From NCBI GenBank assembly GCA_900472785.1, contig UCJH01000062.1:28782-92781 (forward strand): DNA of 64,000 nt, in the 5' to 3' direction. The DNA comes from Hyphomicrobiales bacterium (lineage in GTDB: Bacteria > Pseudomonadota > Alphaproteobacteria > Rhizobiales > Rhizobiaceae). A model generated the notes under the pieces. That model saw only the letters and a list, made by a program, of their open reading frames with translations, searched no databases and had not been told where the DNA came from. Positions 46,984 through 56,855 of the stretch are shown here, piece after piece (the stretch's first letter is position 1; every line of letters begins with the position of its first letter). The position numbers and the translations under genes were made by a program.

Positions 46984-47271
46984 TCAGCAGGCGGTGCGCA
47001 AGCCTTGACCTGCGGTCGTCGTCCTGCCTTGCGGCTGCAGCGGCAGGACCGTGGGCGGGAACGTTTTCACACCGTGCGCCGGGCGAGCAAAACCGGGCAT
47101 CGGCAAATCACCGAGTTCCCGCAGATCCATCCGCGCCAGTTCGGGATGGCGGAGCGGATCGTTGATCCAGTCGGCATCGACGGCCACTCCCTGAGAAGCC
47201 ATGCCGTGCAGAAGATTCTTGAGCATCGAGCGTATCGTTCCCATGACAATCGTCCTTTCCATGACGCTCAT
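46984..47271 (-). CDS. Small DUF1127-like protein
   Basis: A protein of about 95 residues with a motif DPLRHPELARMDLRELGDLPM that recalls the short DUF1127-type proteins of rhizobia. The rest is Pro/Gln-rich and not recognised. Two starts are reasonable: ATG 47271 (GAGAGG 6 bases upstream) and ATG near 47244 (AAGGA 8 bases upstream); the frame extends up to 47298 but without support. It is divergent from a LysR-family gene across a 12-bp palindrome, so that regulator may control it. Confidence 0.6.
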   Translation of the reverse strand: MSVMERTIVMGTIRSMLKNLLHGMASQGVAVDADWINDPLRHPELARMDLRELGDLPMPGFARPAHGVKTFPPTVLPLQPQGRTTTAGQGLRTAC

Positions 47272-47292
47272 CATCGGCCTCTCCCGTCGATT

Positions 47293-47304
47293 TCTCAATT
47301 GAGA
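47293..47304. promoter_or_regulatory. 12-bp palindrome between divergent LysR and small gene
   Basis: The perfect palindrome tctcaattgaga lies between the two starts, 29 bases from the LysR gene. It contains a T-N(9-11)-A pattern such as LysR proteins bind. Role inferred from position. Confidence 0.5.
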
Positions 47305-47333
47305 TTGCCGGCAGGATGCTATAGAAAAACTAT

Positions 47334-48227
47334 ATGAAGGATTTGAACGCCGTTCATCTCAATGGTTTGCGCGCGGTCGAGGCAGCCGGCCGGCTCGGCT
47401 CGCTGAAGGCGGCAGCCGATGAACTCGGCGTGACCATCGGCGCGGTCAGCCAGCAGATCATCAAGACGGAACAGCAGCTGGGCCGCGTGTTTTTCGAGCG
47501 CAGCCCGCGTGGGCTGGTGCTGACACCGGCGGGCGAAAGCCTGATGCCGCGGCTGAAAGGCGGCTTCGAAATGCTCGATCAGGCGGTCGCATCGGCGCGG
47601 CGGCGGGATGAGTCAATCCTGACGATCTCCGTGGCGCCGGTGTTTGCAGCCCGATGGCTGGTGCCGAGACTGGATCGTTTCGCCGGTCTATTTCCTGATA
47701 TTCGCCTGCGCATCGATGCGACCACGACCCATGCCAATCTTGAAACATCGGATGTCGATATCGGCATTCGTGTCGGCTCGGGGCAATGGCCAGGCGTGCG
47801 TCTGGAACTCTTGCTGGAGCAGGAGGTCTTTCCGGTCTGTACCCCTGCCATGGCGGAAAAACTTAAGGAGCCTGCAGATATCCTACAGTGCGAGGCGGTC
47901 ATTGATGGCCGTTCGATGTTCAGCTGGGAAACATGGCTGAAAGAGGTTGGCCTCTCCGGCCGGCAAATGACCGCGCGGCATGTTTTCAACGAAGCCTCGC
48001 TGTGCCTCGACGCGGCTATCGCCGGTCAGGGCGTGATGCTGGCGTGGCAGACACTGGCAGCTTATGCTCTTTCAGTCGGGCAGTTGAAAATCCCCTTCGG
48101 CGTGCGGGTAAAAACCGGGTTCGCCCATTATTTCGTCACCTCGCCGAACCGCCGTGAGACGAGAACAATCACAGCCTTCAAGACATGGGTCCGTGAAGAG
48201 ATCGCGCAAACCCGTGACGGCCTGTGA
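47334..48227 (+). CDS. LysR-family transcriptional regulator (GcvA-like)
   Basis: A 297-residue LTTR. The HTH is at LNGLRAVEAAGRLGSLKAAADELGVTIGAVSQQIIKTEQQLGRVFFERSPRGL. The effector domain has VAPVFAARWLVPRLDRFAGLFPDIRLRI and DVDIGIRVGSGQWPGVRLELLLEQEVFPVC, as in the GcvA subgroup. The effector is unknown. It is probably autoregulated through the palindrome upstream, and is not clearly linked to the decayed transporter downstream. Confidence 0.9.
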   Translation: MKDLNAVHLNGLRAVEAAGRLGSLKAAADELGVTIGAVSQQIIKTEQQLGRVFFERSPRGLVLTPAGESLMPRLKGGFEMLDQAVASARRRDESILTISVAPVFAARWLVPRLDRFAGLFPDIRLRIDATTTHANLETSDVDIGIRVGSGQWPGVRLELLLEQEVFPVCTPAMAEKLKEPADILQCEAVIDGRSMFSWETWLKEVGLSGRQMTARHVFNEASLCLDAAIAGQGVMLAWQTLAAYALSVGQLKIPFGVRVKTGFAHYFVTSPNRRETRTITAFKTWVREEIAQTRDGL

Positions 48228-48456
48228 TGTCCGCTTGAACGGATAGACGATTGCCGGAGGCCAGGCGCGACATCGACTGATTTGCGCATGCGGCCGGGTC
48301 TCATCGGGCGATCGTCCATGCCACGGGTATCAGTCTTTGCCGGCTGGCCAATATTCCGAGGATGGCCGAAGCCCCTCAGCCCAATAGTTCCGCGCTGATG
48401 ATCTCCGCGAGACCTTTGGCCACGTATACACAAGCATCACAGCCGAAATATCGCAG
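48228..48456. other. Unrecognised sequence before the truncated ATPase gene
   Basis: About 230 bases that contain no clean gene. In the ATPase frame a stop at 48385-48387 is followed by a readable stretch (FRADDLRETFGHVYTSITAEI) that continues into the ATPase ORF and does not belong to the ABC family. It may be the end of a lost gene fused to the ATPase by a deletion. No insertion sequence ends were seen. Confidence 0.4.
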
Positions 48457-49587
48457 ATGAAGGCCATCGTCGCCAAGCGTCTTGCAGAAGTAGCGGCTGC
48501 TTTGGGCGGGGCGAGTGCAAGGGCGACGTCTGCCCGCAAGGTCGCAATCGGTTCTGACTGTTCAAGTCAAGGGATTATCATTTGGAACGCGAAGACGACA
48601 TCCCTTCGCATGATCAACAGGCTGATCACTCCGTCTTCCGGGTCGATCTCGATCGACGGCGAGCCTACGGAAAAAATGGATGTCGTGAAGCTTCGTCGCC
48701 GAATTGGCTATGTCATCCAGCATGCCGGATTGTTTCCGCATCGAACGGTGGTGGAAAATATCGCCACGACCGCGAGACTGAGTGGCGTCACCAGGCCCAA
48801 GGCATTGGCGACCGCACGAGAGTTGCTCGACCGTGTCGGGCTGGGGGGTGAGTTTGCAAATCGATACCCCTGGCAATTGTCCGGCGGGCAGCAGCAACGC
48901 GTGGGCGTGGCCCGAGCCCTTGCGTCCGATCCCCAGCTGATGCTGATGGACGAGCCCTTCAGCGCCGTGGATCCGGTTGTCCGCACCCAGCTGCAAGACG
49001 AGTTCCTCAGGCTTCAACGGGACATAGGAAAGACGATCATCATGGTAACCCATGATATCGATGAGGCACTGAAATTGGGCAACCAGGTTGCCATGCTGCG
49101 GACCGGGGGGACGCTGGCGCAGGTCGCGACACCGCGCCAGCTGCTGGCTCAGCCGGCCGACAATTTCGTTGCGGACTTCGTGGGCAGGGATCGCGGCTAT
49201 CGATTTCTCGGCTTCGCGGGGACGGCAGACGCGGTTCGTCTCGTTTCCGAGCCTACGGTTCGCCTCGGAGCGACGGTCGATGAGGCAAAGGCTGCCGCGC
49301 TCGGCCGGTGGGTCCTTGCCGTGGACGATCACGAACGGCCGCTGGGCTGGGTCGATCTTGACCGACCGTTCACGCACGTCCGGCAGGACGGGCTCAATCT
49401 GAGCGGCACCCTGTCCGCCCAAGGCGAACCGTTGCGAGCACTTCTCGATGCGGTGCTGAGCGCACCGTCAGGCCGCGGTGTGGTGACCGATGCGGATGGG
49501 CGTCTGCTGGGAACCGCGACGCTTGCCAGCGTTTCTTCGGTTCTCGAAGACGGCCGGTCGCGAGACTGGGCGGAGGCGCAGCCATGA
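48457..49587 (+). pseudogene. Quaternary-amine ABC transporter ATPase (OpuCA/ProV type), 5'-truncated
   Basis: From about base 48592 the frame reads TTSLRMINRLITPSSGSISIDG, the part right after Walker A in OpuCA/ProV. The expected GxSGxGK loop and the 30-odd residues before it are replaced by unrelated sequence (MKAIVAKRLAEVAAALGGAS and following). The rest is sound: YVIQHAGLFPHRTVVENI (Q-loop), LSGGQQQRVGVARAL, LMLMDEPFSAVDP, IIMVTHDIDEAL, and a C-terminal CBS-like region. Without Walker A it should not bind ATP normally. It overlaps the permease gene by 4 bases, so the operon layout is kept. A remote possibility is that an upstream frame was lost by error. Confidence 0.78.
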
Positions 49588-50228
49588 ACCTTGACTGGAT
49601 CATCGCTGAAGCGGGGACGATCGGCACGCTGTTCCTGTGGCACTTCGGCCTTTCCGTCGTACCGGTCCTCCTCAGTCTGGTGTTGGCGATCCCGCTCGGA
49701 TGGCTGGCACATCGCTCCGGTTTCATGCGTCCCTTCTGGCTCGGTCTTGCGGGACTTTTCTATACGATACCGTCGCTGGCTCTGTTCGTCCTTCTCCCGC
49801 TTGTGCTGCACACCCGCATTCTCGATCCGATAAATGTCGTCGTCGCCCTGACGATTTACGCTTTGGCGATGCTGGTCAGAACGGTTGCGGACGGCCTTTC
49901 GACCGTTTCTCCAGAGACGCTCCAGGCCGCAACGGCGATGGGCTATCGGCCCGCTGCACGGTTTCTCCGGGTCGAACTGCCGCTTGCGGTGCCTGCCATC
50001 ACCGCCGGCCTCAGAGTGGCGGTGGTATCGAATGTCAGCATCGTATCGATTGCCGCGCTGATCGGCACGCCGCAGCTTGGAAGCCTCTTTACGCAGGGAC
50101 TGCAGCTCCGCTTCCTGACGCCCATCGTCACAGGCATCGTATTGTGCATCGTCCTTGCTGCGCTTCTGGATCTCGCGGTCGTCTGGGCCGGCTTTCGTCT
50201 TTCGCCCTGGAACAGGAGCAACAAGTGA
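49584..50228 (+). CDS. Quaternary-amine ABC transporter permease (OpuCB type)
   Basis: A 214-residue inner-membrane permease with about six helices (FLWHFGLSVVPVLLSLVLAIPLGWLA; LGLAGLFYTIPSLALFVLLPLVL; VVVALTIYALAMLVRTVADGL). The EAA-type loop is ETLQAATAMGYRPAARFLRVELPLAVPAITAGLR. It appears intact. Its partner ATPase lacks Walker A and its sister permease is frameshifted, so it probably no longer works as a complete importer. Confidence 0.87.
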   Translation: MNLDWIIAEAGTIGTLFLWHFGLSVVPVLLSLVLAIPLGWLAHRSGFMRPFWLGLAGLFYTIPSLALFVLLPLVLHTRILDPINVVVALTIYALAMLVRTVADGLSTVSPETLQAATAMGYRPAARFLRVELPLAVPAITAGLRVAVVSNVSIVSIAALIGTPQLGSLFTQGLQLRFLTPIVTGIVLCIVLAALLDLAVVWAGFRLSPWNRSNK

Positions 50229-50901
50229 GGTTTTTCGGATATCTGTTCGATCCTGAGAAGTGGGGCGGTCCCGAGGGCATCCTCGCCCTTTGCGGCCAGC
50301 ATCTCGGATATACGCTTGTCACCCTGATGATAGCCGGCGCGATCGGTTTTCCCTTCGGCGTCTATGTCGGCCATACCGGACGCGGTGTAACGCTGGTTGC
50401 GGGACTGGCAAACGCCCTGAGGGCCCTTCCGAGCCTCGGCCTTCTCGTACTGCTCGTCATTCTCTGCGGTCCGCTTTTTACATCGGATCTGGCTTTCGCG
50501 GTGCCCAGCCTGATTGTTCTGGTTCTGCTCGCCGTGCCGCCGATCATGACGACGACCTATGCCGGAATTGCCGCCGTCGATCCGGCTGCTGTCGATGCCG
50601 CCCGTGGCATGGCTATCGGCCGCTCGGCATCGTCTTTCATGTCGAAATTCCCTGCGCGCTGCCGTTCATCTTTTCCGGCCTGCGGAATGCAACGCTGCAG
50701 GTCATATCCACGGCGACGATAGCGGCCTATGCGTCGCTTGGAGGCCTCGGCCGTCTGATTATCGATGGCCGCGCGCAGAGCGACTACGGCCAGATGGTCG
50801 CCGGTGCGATCATGGTCGGCGTTCTGGTTGTTTTGGTTGATTTTCTCATCGGTATCACAGCAAAGCTGTTCGTTTCCCGCGGCCTGCGTCGAGCGGGCTG
50901 A
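50225..50901 (+). pseudogene. Second quaternary-amine ABC permease, frameshifted
   Basis: GTG at 50225 overlaps the previous stop. The first part (FGYLFDPEKWGGPEGILALCGQHLGYTLVTLMIAGAIG to DAARGMAIGR) is in one frame. The family continuation VFHVEIPCALPFIFSGLRNATLQVISTATIAAYASLGGLG is in the next frame and runs to 50901. The break is at about 50621-50625; adding one base in cgctcgg restores an R-L-G-I-V junction. Both halves are otherwise well preserved, pointing to a recent loss or an assembly error. Confidence 0.82.
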
Positions 50902-51059
50902 GGACCTTGCCGATCGAAGGAAAAACTTTGTTTCGGTCAATGCGCATTTGAATGTTTTGTTTCAGGAAAGCCATTTCTGCCGAACAGAACTGTCTGTCAT
51001 GCCTCCCAAATATTGTATATCAATTCTATCGAATTTATGAGTGTGAATGGAGAAAGTGT

Positions 51060-51971
51060 ATGAAATTGGGCTCTCTAGCGGTTGCCGTGGCAGCCACAAT
51101 CGCGACCCTCGTCACGTCGTCGGCATTTGCCCAAAGCGACCCGCTCGCCGGCGATGCGGCTGCTACGGACAAGTCGACGATCATCATCGGCTCGGCCGAT
51201 TTTCCAGAAAGCCAGATCTTGGCCACGATCTACGCAAAGGCACTGGAAGCCAAGGGGATCAAGGTGGAGCTTCGCCCGAATATCGGTAGCCGGGAGGTGT
51301 ATTTTCCCGCACTGAAGGACGGTTCGATCGATCTGATCCCGGAGTACGGCGGTGCCGTGTTGCGCTATCTTGACAAGAGCTCCACGCAGAATTCGACCGC
51401 TGACGTGTTGGCTGCGCTGGAAAAGGCCCTTCCGGAAGGGGTGGAAATACTCTCGCCATCTCCAGCGCAGGATACCAATACCGTTTCGGTAACGCAGGCG
51501 ACCGCGGAAAAATACGGCCTCAAATCCATCGGCGATTTGAAAGCCCATGCTGAAGACTGGGTCTTGGGCGGTCCTCCGGAGTGGAAAGTGAGGCCCGACG
51601 GCGTTCCTGGTTTCGAAAAGAATTATGGCGTCAAGTTCAAGTCCTACAAGACGCTGGACGTTTGCGGACCGCTGGTGCTCTCTGCTCTGGTCAACGGCCA
51701 GATACAGGTGGGTTGCGGGTTTTCCACCGATCCGGCAATCAAGACGCACAAGCTGGTTACTTTGGAAGACCCATTGAACCAGTTTCCCTCGCAGAACGTC
51801 GTTCCGTTGATATCTTCGGCAAAAGTAACCAAGGAAATCGCCGCAACTCTCGACGCGGTCTCCACGGCGCTGACCACCGACAACCTTATCGAGCTGAACG
51901 CTCGGGCGAATGCGCATGATAGCTACGATGCGATCGCGAACGACTGGTTGAAGGCGCATAACCTGTATTAG
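51060..51971 (+). CDS. Glycine betaine/choline substrate-binding protein (OpuCC/OsmX type)
   Basis: A 303-residue periplasmic binding protein with a signal peptide (MKLGSLAVAVAATIATLVTSSAFAQS). The mature part has the type II binding fold of OpuCC/OsmF: IIIGSADFPESQILATIYAKALEAKG, NIGSREVYFPALKDGSIDLIPEYGGAVLRYL, and SVTQATAEKYGLKSIGDL. Starting ATG at 51060 has GGAG 7 bases upstream; the earlier open frame is not supported. It is separated from the permeases by 158 bases but is oriented with them and ends at a terminator. Ligand (betaine, choline or carnitine) not decidable. Confidence 0.88.
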   Translation: MKLGSLAVAVAATIATLVTSSAFAQSDPLAGDAAATDKSTIIIGSADFPESQILATIYAKALEAKGIKVELRPNIGSREVYFPALKDGSIDLIPEYGGAVLRYLDKSSTQNSTADVLAALEKALPEGVEILSPSPAQDTNTVSVTQATAEKYGLKSIGDLKAHAEDWVLGGPPEWKVRPDGVPGFEKNYGVKFKSYKTLDVCGPLVLSALVNGQIQVGCGFSTDPAIKTHKLVTLEDPLNQFPSQNVVPLISSAKVTKEIAATLDAVSTALTTDNLIELNARANAHDSYDAIANDWLKAHNLY

Positions 51972-51982
51972 GACGAAAGCCG

Positions 51983-52018
51983 GTTGGGCTCGAAAACGAG
52001 CCCAACTCCCTTATTTCT
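51983..52018 (+). terminator. Rho-independent terminator of the transporter operon
   Basis: Perfect arms gttgggctcg and cgagcccaac with an aaaa loop lie 11 bases past the binding-protein stop and are followed by a pyrimidine-rich tccctttattt-like tail. Confidence 0.75.
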
Positions 52019-52109
52019 GCGCAGCCTCAAATGTTGTCGGCAGCAAGGGCTGAAAGACAGCCCATTCGAAATCAGATTTATCTGCAAGCGCGTCTTATGA
52101 GCGCGGGGC

Positions 52110-52769
52110 CTAGTCCAGCTCGCGCATGCGCTCCTCCATCATCGCCTTGAACGCCGGGCGCGACTGGCAGAGCGCCAGCCAGGCCTTGACGCGCGGTGCA
52201 TTGTCGAACAGGGCGGTCTGCGTCATCGCATAGCGGAACACTTCCGCGAGGTTGAGATCGGCGACGGTAAAGCGGTCGGCGGCCACATGGCCGAACTGCG
52301 AAAGCTGCGCCTCCAGCACCGCAAACGCCTTTTCCAGAGCGTCGGAAGCCTGCGCGATGACCGCCTTGCCGTCGGGCGTGTCTTCGATGCGATTGTCATA
52401 GGCGAGTATGATCTTCACGGCATGCGGCTCGACTTCGGTCGCTGCCCACATCGTCCAGCTGGTGATCAGCCCTTCCTCCTCGATCGTCTGCGCCGACAGG
52501 GCGCCGCCATGCTTGCGCGCGAGATAGAGGTTGATGGCCAGCGATTCGTTGAGAATCAGGCCGTCATCCTCGACCGACGGGATCAGGCCCATCGGATTGA
52601 CGGCAAGGAAAGCCGGCGACTTCGTGTTGATGGGCGCATCGGCGGAAAGCGGATCGTCGAGGCGCCGGGCCTGGATGACCGGAACGCTTTTGAAGGGAAT
52701 GTCGAGTTCCCGCGCCATCCAGTAGTTTCGCGAGGCGCGCGAGCGGTAAACGCCGTAGATCGTCAGCAT
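52110..52769 (-). CDS. Glutathione S-transferase family protein
   Basis: A 219-residue GST. N-domain: [31 protein letters not shown] with a Ser/Arg active-site region, and [35 protein letters not shown] for glutathione binding. The C-domain ends [46 protein letters not shown]. It differs clearly from the GST at 46348. Substrate unknown; it stands alone. Confidence 0.88.
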   Translation of the reverse strand: MLTIYGVYRSRASRNYWMARELDIPFKSVPVIQARRLDDPLSADAPINTKSPAFLAVNPMGLIPSVEDDGLILNESLAINLYLARKHGGALSAQTIEEEGLITSWTMWAATEVEPHAVKIILAYDNRIEDTPDGKAVIAQASDALEKAFAVLEAQLSQFGHVAADRFTVADLNLAEVFRYAMTQTALFDNAPRVKAWLALCQSRPAFKAMMEERMRELD

Positions 52770-52911
52770 GTCATGGTCTCCCCAAATGTTCCCGGCACCG
52801 TAGGAAACGGCGTCGGCCAGGGGAAGCAGGTGACGGTGATGCGTGGCATGAAATGTTTTGATGGCGCGCCCCGCGACACGCAGGCCGCCACGGTGCTTCG
52901 CCGACGCGGCA

Positions 52912-54276
52912 TCAGCCGCTGCGGTTGCCTTCGAGCGTCAGGTGCTTGAACGTTTCGGCTCCGGCGGCCATCAGGTCGCCGGTGGTCTTGTCGTTCCAGC
53001 GGAAGCCGACAATGCCGCCGCCGGGCACGTCCTGAAACAGGTTGTCGGAGATCAGCGCCGTGCCCGAATCTTCGACGACGGTGACGGCGCAGCCGATCGC
53101 AGCCTTGCGCACGAGATTGCCGGTGGCGACGACATTGCGCAGATAGGGACCCCAGCCGAGCATCAGGCCGTATTTCGGGGCGTTTTCGATGACATTGCCG
53201 GATAGCACCGTGTCGGCCTCCACCGCGATGCCGAAGCCAAAACCGGCGCCGTCGTGAACATAGGGTCCGTCGAGCTTGAGATTGCGCACCAGATTGCCGC
53301 TGACCACGGCCAGCCTTCCGCCTTCATTGAAATTGACGATCAGGATGCCATTCGCGGCACCGTCGATCAGATTGTCCGACACGATCGCGCCTTCGAAGCC
53401 GAATTCGGAGTAGATCGCTGTTTCGCCCGACCGCAGGCACTGGTTGTCGGCAATCTGGACGTTTGTCGCGGCATTGGCGCGGATCGCGGAAAAGGCGCAG
53501 TCGGAGATGTGGTTGCCGGTGACCATCACGTTGCCTGCGCGAAAGACATTGATGCCGTTGCCGTTTTCGCCGGTGCCGCCTTCGGTCGCGGCGATCCGCA
53601 TCACCCGGTTGCCGGATATCATGGTTCCGTCCTCGCCTGCCTTCCAGCGATGCACGAGGATGCCGCCATTGCCGCAGTCGGAGACGGTATTGCCGGTGAC
53701 AGCCAGCGCCCGGCTGTCGATCGCGTAGATGCCGGCCATGCCGGTTGCCGTGATGCGGTTTCCGTCGATGCGTCCGCCGCAGCCTTCAGCATGGATTCCA
53801 TGCGCCGGTGAACCAGTGATCGTGCAGTCCTCGATCGTTATGTCCGCGACATCACGCAATTGCAGAAGTCCGCCCGCATCCGGGCCGAGCGGATGCGCTG
53901 CGCCATCGATGACGAGACCGGACAGGCGGACCCGCTTCAGGTCCCGCCCGGACAGGGCGAAACTTCCGCCGCCATGGATCAGCCGGGTCGCGCCTGTCGC
54001 GCCGGACAGGTCGACGCCGTCGGGCAGTTCGACGCCGGAGATGACATAATCTCCGGCCGGCAGCACCACCGGCATTCCGGACGATGCCGCGTCGCGCAGC
54101 AGGCGGTTTAGGGTGGCTCCCTGGTCGGTGGCTGCGCCGGGGACGAGGCCGTAGGGTGCGATCTCGATGGATCCGCGAAGGTCGGTCTGGCTCGCTGCCG
54201 AGAGCCGTCGCGGGAAGGCCGCCGCCTCGAGCAGAGAGGCGGCGAGCGACGCGGAAAACAGGCGGCGATTCAACAT
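52912..54276 (-). CDS. TAT-exported right-handed beta-helix repeat protein (TIGR03808 type)
   Basis: A 454-residue protein with a twin-arginine signal ([24 protein letters not shown]). The mature part is a parallel beta-helix: many turns such as [67 protein letters not shown], with G-N/N-x-I steps. It fits the TIGR03808 'twin-arg-translocated repeat protein' family, seen mostly in rhizobia, with no known function. The start at 54276 has AAGGA 7 bases before it. The fold suggests carbohydrate or surface interaction. Confidence 0.78.
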   Translation of the reverse strand: MLNRRLFSASLAASLLEAAAFPRRLSAASQTDLRGSIEIAPYGLVPGAATDQGATLNRLLRDAASSGMPVVLPAGDYVISGVELPDGVDLSGATGATRLIHGGGSFALSGRDLKRVRLSGLVIDGAAHPLGPDAGGLLQLRDVADITIEDCTITGSPAHGIHAEGCGGRIDGNRITATGMAGIYAIDSRALAVTGNTVSDCGNGGILVHRWKAGEDGTMISGNRVMRIAATEGGTGENGNGINVFRAGNVMVTGNHISDCAFSAIRANAATNVQIADNQCLRSGETAIYSEFGFEGAIVSDNLIDGAANGILIVNFNEGGRLAVVSGNLVRNLKLDGPYVHDGAGFGFGIAVEADTVLSGNVIENAPKYGLMLGWGPYLRNVVATGNLVRKAAIGCAVTVVEDSGTALISDNLFQDVPGGGIVGFRWNDKTTGDLMAAGAETFKHLTLEGNRSG

Positions 54277-54506
54277 GGCGTGTTCCTTTGGCAATGCTTA
54301 AAGCACAAGGTATGCCACGGAACCTGTTTCGAAATGATACATCTGCAGTTGCAGACGTCGTTCGAGACGGCGTGAAACCGGCCGCGTGTCCTGTCGCGTT
54401 CCCTTGTTTTATAGGGTTCCCCTTAGGGAAGGAATAACCTCTGGCTGTTATGGATAGTTTGAGGGAAACGAAAAATCGGACCTGATTTCGTCTTTGGAGG
54501 CTGTGC

Positions 54507-56855
54507 TTGACAAAGAACATGACCCGCTATCGCGGTGATATCGGAGCCAGAGCAGCCAGCAACGAAGACACGCGTCGGCTGATCGATGCCAGTCACCGGC
54601 TGGCAGCCGAAGTTTCCCGCATGCTTGCCCCCGAACCCAACATCGCCGATCGCCACTACTGGATCGAGACGATGATGAACCACATCCCCGATTATATCTA
54701 TGCAAAGGATCTCGAGGGACGGTTCCTCGTCGCCAACCAGGCGACCGTCTCGGATAACGGTTTCGAAACCATGCAGGAGATTCTTGGCAAGACCGATTTC
54801 GATCTGCACCCCGCCGAGGCCGCCGCCCAGTTCGCCGCGGCGGAACGCCGTGTCATCGAAACCGGGGAGCCCATCTTCGGGATAGAGGAGCGCGCGGTCG
54901 TCGCCAAGGACGCCGAGCGCTGGCTGATGACGTCGAAACTGCCTTTGCGCAACAAGCAGGGCGCGACGATCGGCGTTGTTGGCGTTTCGCGCGATATCAC
55001 AGATCGGAAACGGGCGGAGAAACTGCTCCTCGGCCAGGCCAGGCTGCTGGAAATGATCGCGACGAGTGCAGCGATCGAGCAGTTTTTTACGGAGCTTATC
55101 CTGTTGATCGAGGCGCAACTGCCGGGGATTAGCGGCTCTATCCTGCTCCTGTCGCCAGACAAGCGCCATCTTCTGACCGGGGCGGCCCCCAGTCTCGCGC
55201 CGGAATACTGTGCGGCGATCCATGGCGTCGCGATCGGGCCGAAGGTCGGATCCTGCGGCACGGCCGCCTATACCGGCGAGCCGGTCCTCGTCGCCGACGT
55301 GTTGACGGATCCGCTCTGGGCCGACTACGTTCCCCTCATCTCCCAATATGGCTACCGATCCTGCTGGTCGACCCCGATTTGCTCCTATCAGGGGCAGGTG
55401 CTGGGAACCTTCGCGCTTTATTCGCATCAAACCGGCATGCCGAACGACGTGCACAACGAGCTGATCTCGATGGCCGCGCATCTGGCGGGGATCGCCATCG
55501 AACGCCAGCAGTCCGAAGAGCGCATCCAGTTCATGGCGCATCACGATGCACTGACCGGTCTGCCCAACCGGCTGCTGTTCGATGCGCAGGTGGCATCCGC
55601 CCTGCAGCAAGCCAGGACGAATGGCGAATGGGTGGCGCTGGCCTTCCTTGATCTCGATAACTTCAAGCTCATCAACGACAGTCTAGGCCATCACGCCGGC
55701 GACGACCTTCTGCGCATCGTGGCGGATCGGATGCGCGCCTGCGTTCGCAAGTCCGACATGATCGTCCGCGTTGGCGGCGATGAATTCATCATCATGCTCA
55801 ACGGTTTGCCGGCCGAGCGGGACGTCATCCTTTCAAGGTTCGAAAAAATCCGCAGTGCCATCGCCATGCCGATGATACTGTCAGGCCGCAGCCTGCAGGT
55901 CAGCTGCAGCATGGGCGTCGTCTGTTATCCGGAGCACGGCACGAGCGCCATCGAACTGCTCGCCAATGCCGATTCCGCCATGTACCGGGCGAAGGAGACG
56001 GGCCGCAACAATCTGCAGATATTCAACATCGAAATGGCCGCCAAGGCGCACGAAAAGCTTTTGCGCCATGAGGAGTTGCGCGACGCCGTCACAAGGCAGG
56101 AGTTCCTGTTGCATTACCAGCCGCAGGTGAACCTGCAGACCGGGCGGATCTTCGCCGCGGAATCGCTGGTGCGCTGGCAGCATCCGCAGCGCGGCATGGT
56201 GTCGCCCGCGGAGTTCATTCCGCTTGCCGAGGAAACCGGCCTGATCGTCGCGATCGGAGACTGGGTCCTGAACGCCGCCTGCCGGCAGAACAAGGCCTGG
56301 CAGGATGCCGGTCTGCCGCCGATCGTCATCAGCGTCAACGTCTCGGCCCGCCAGTTCCGCGAACGCGACTGGGTGTGCCGCGTTGCCGCCGCCTTGCGCG
56401 ACAGCGGGCTGGAGCCCCGTTATCTCGAGCTGGAACTGACCGAAAGCCTGATCATGCAGGATGTTCCGGCAGCGATCGCCACGATGCACGAGCTTGAAGC
56501 ACTTGGCGTGCAACTGGCGATCGACGATTTCGGCACCGGATATTCCAGCCTGAGCGCGCTGAAAAGCTTTCCCGTCAGCCGCTTGAAGATCGACCAGTCC
56601 TTCGTTCAGGATATTCCGGGCGACGAGGACGACAAGGCGATCACCGGCGCGATCATCTCGCTGGCGCAGAAGCTGCATTTGCGGGTCATCGCCGAGGGTG
56701 TGGAAACGCAGGAACAGGTGGATTTCCTGCGCGACGCCGGCTGCAAGGAGATTCAAGGCTATTTCTTCAGCCGGCCGCTGTCGTCTGGTTCTTTCGAGAG
56801 CTTGCTCGCGATCCGACACTTTCCAGGGCTTGCCTTCGGGTCCGAAGCGGCCTGA
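54507..56855 (+). CDS. PAS-GAF-GGDEF-EAL c-di-GMP protein
   Basis: A 782-residue cytoplasmic bifunctional candidate. Residues about 45-170 are a PAS domain (MMNHIPDYIYAKDLEGRFLVANQAT; GVSRDITDRKRAEK). About 185-335 is a GAF domain (ISGSILLLSPDKRHLLTG; GSCGTAAYTGEPVLVADV). The GGDEF domain has GGDEF at 423-427 with an I-site RKSD five residues before it. The EAL domain carries ESL at 552-554 instead of EAL, with DDFGTGYSSL, LKIDQSFV and AEGVET intact, so phosphodiesterase activity is plausible. The start is TTG at 54507, six bases after GGAGG; ATG at 54519 is an alternative. Confidence 0.88.
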   Translation: MTKNMTRYRGDIGARAASNEDTRRLIDASHRLAAEVSRMLAPEPNIADRHYWIETMMNHIPDYIYAKDLEGRFLVANQATVSDNGFETMQEILGKTDFDLHPAEAAAQFAAAERRVIETGEPIFGIEERAVVAKDAERWLMTSKLPLRNKQGATIGVVGVSRDITDRKRAEKLLLGQARLLEMIATSAAIEQFFTELILLIEAQLPGISGSILLLSPDKRHLLTGAAPSLAPEYCAAIHGVAIGPKVGSCGTAAYTGEPVLVADVLTDPLWADYVPLISQYGYRSCWSTPICSYQGQVLGTFALYSHQTGMPNDVHNELISMAAHLAGIAIERQQSEERIQFMAHHDALTGLPNRLLFDAQVASALQQARTNGEWVALAFLDLDNFKLINDSLGHHAGDDLLRIVADRMRACVRKSDMIVRVGGDEFIIMLNGLPAERDVILSRFEKIRSAIAMPMILSGRSLQVSCSMGVVCYPEHGTSAIELLANADSAMYRAKETGRNNLQIFNIEMAAKAHEKLLRHEELRDAVTRQEFLLHYQPQVNLQTGRIFAAESLVRWQHPQRGMVSPAEFIPLAEETGLIVAIGDWVLNAACRQNKAWQDAGLPPIVISVNVSARQFRERDWVCRVAAALRDSGLEPRYLELELTESLIMQDVPAAIATMHELEALGVQLAIDDFGTGYSSLSALKSFPVSRLKIDQSFVQDIPGDEDDKAITGAIISLAQKLHLRVIAEGVETQEQVDFLRDAGCKEIQGYFFSRPLSSGSFESLLAIRHFPGLAFGSEAA

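Noticed and set aside
54342-54355. Short inverted repeat tctgca-gt-tgcaga between two divergent genes
   Set aside because: Six-base arms are expected by chance at this size and no regulator is adjacent.
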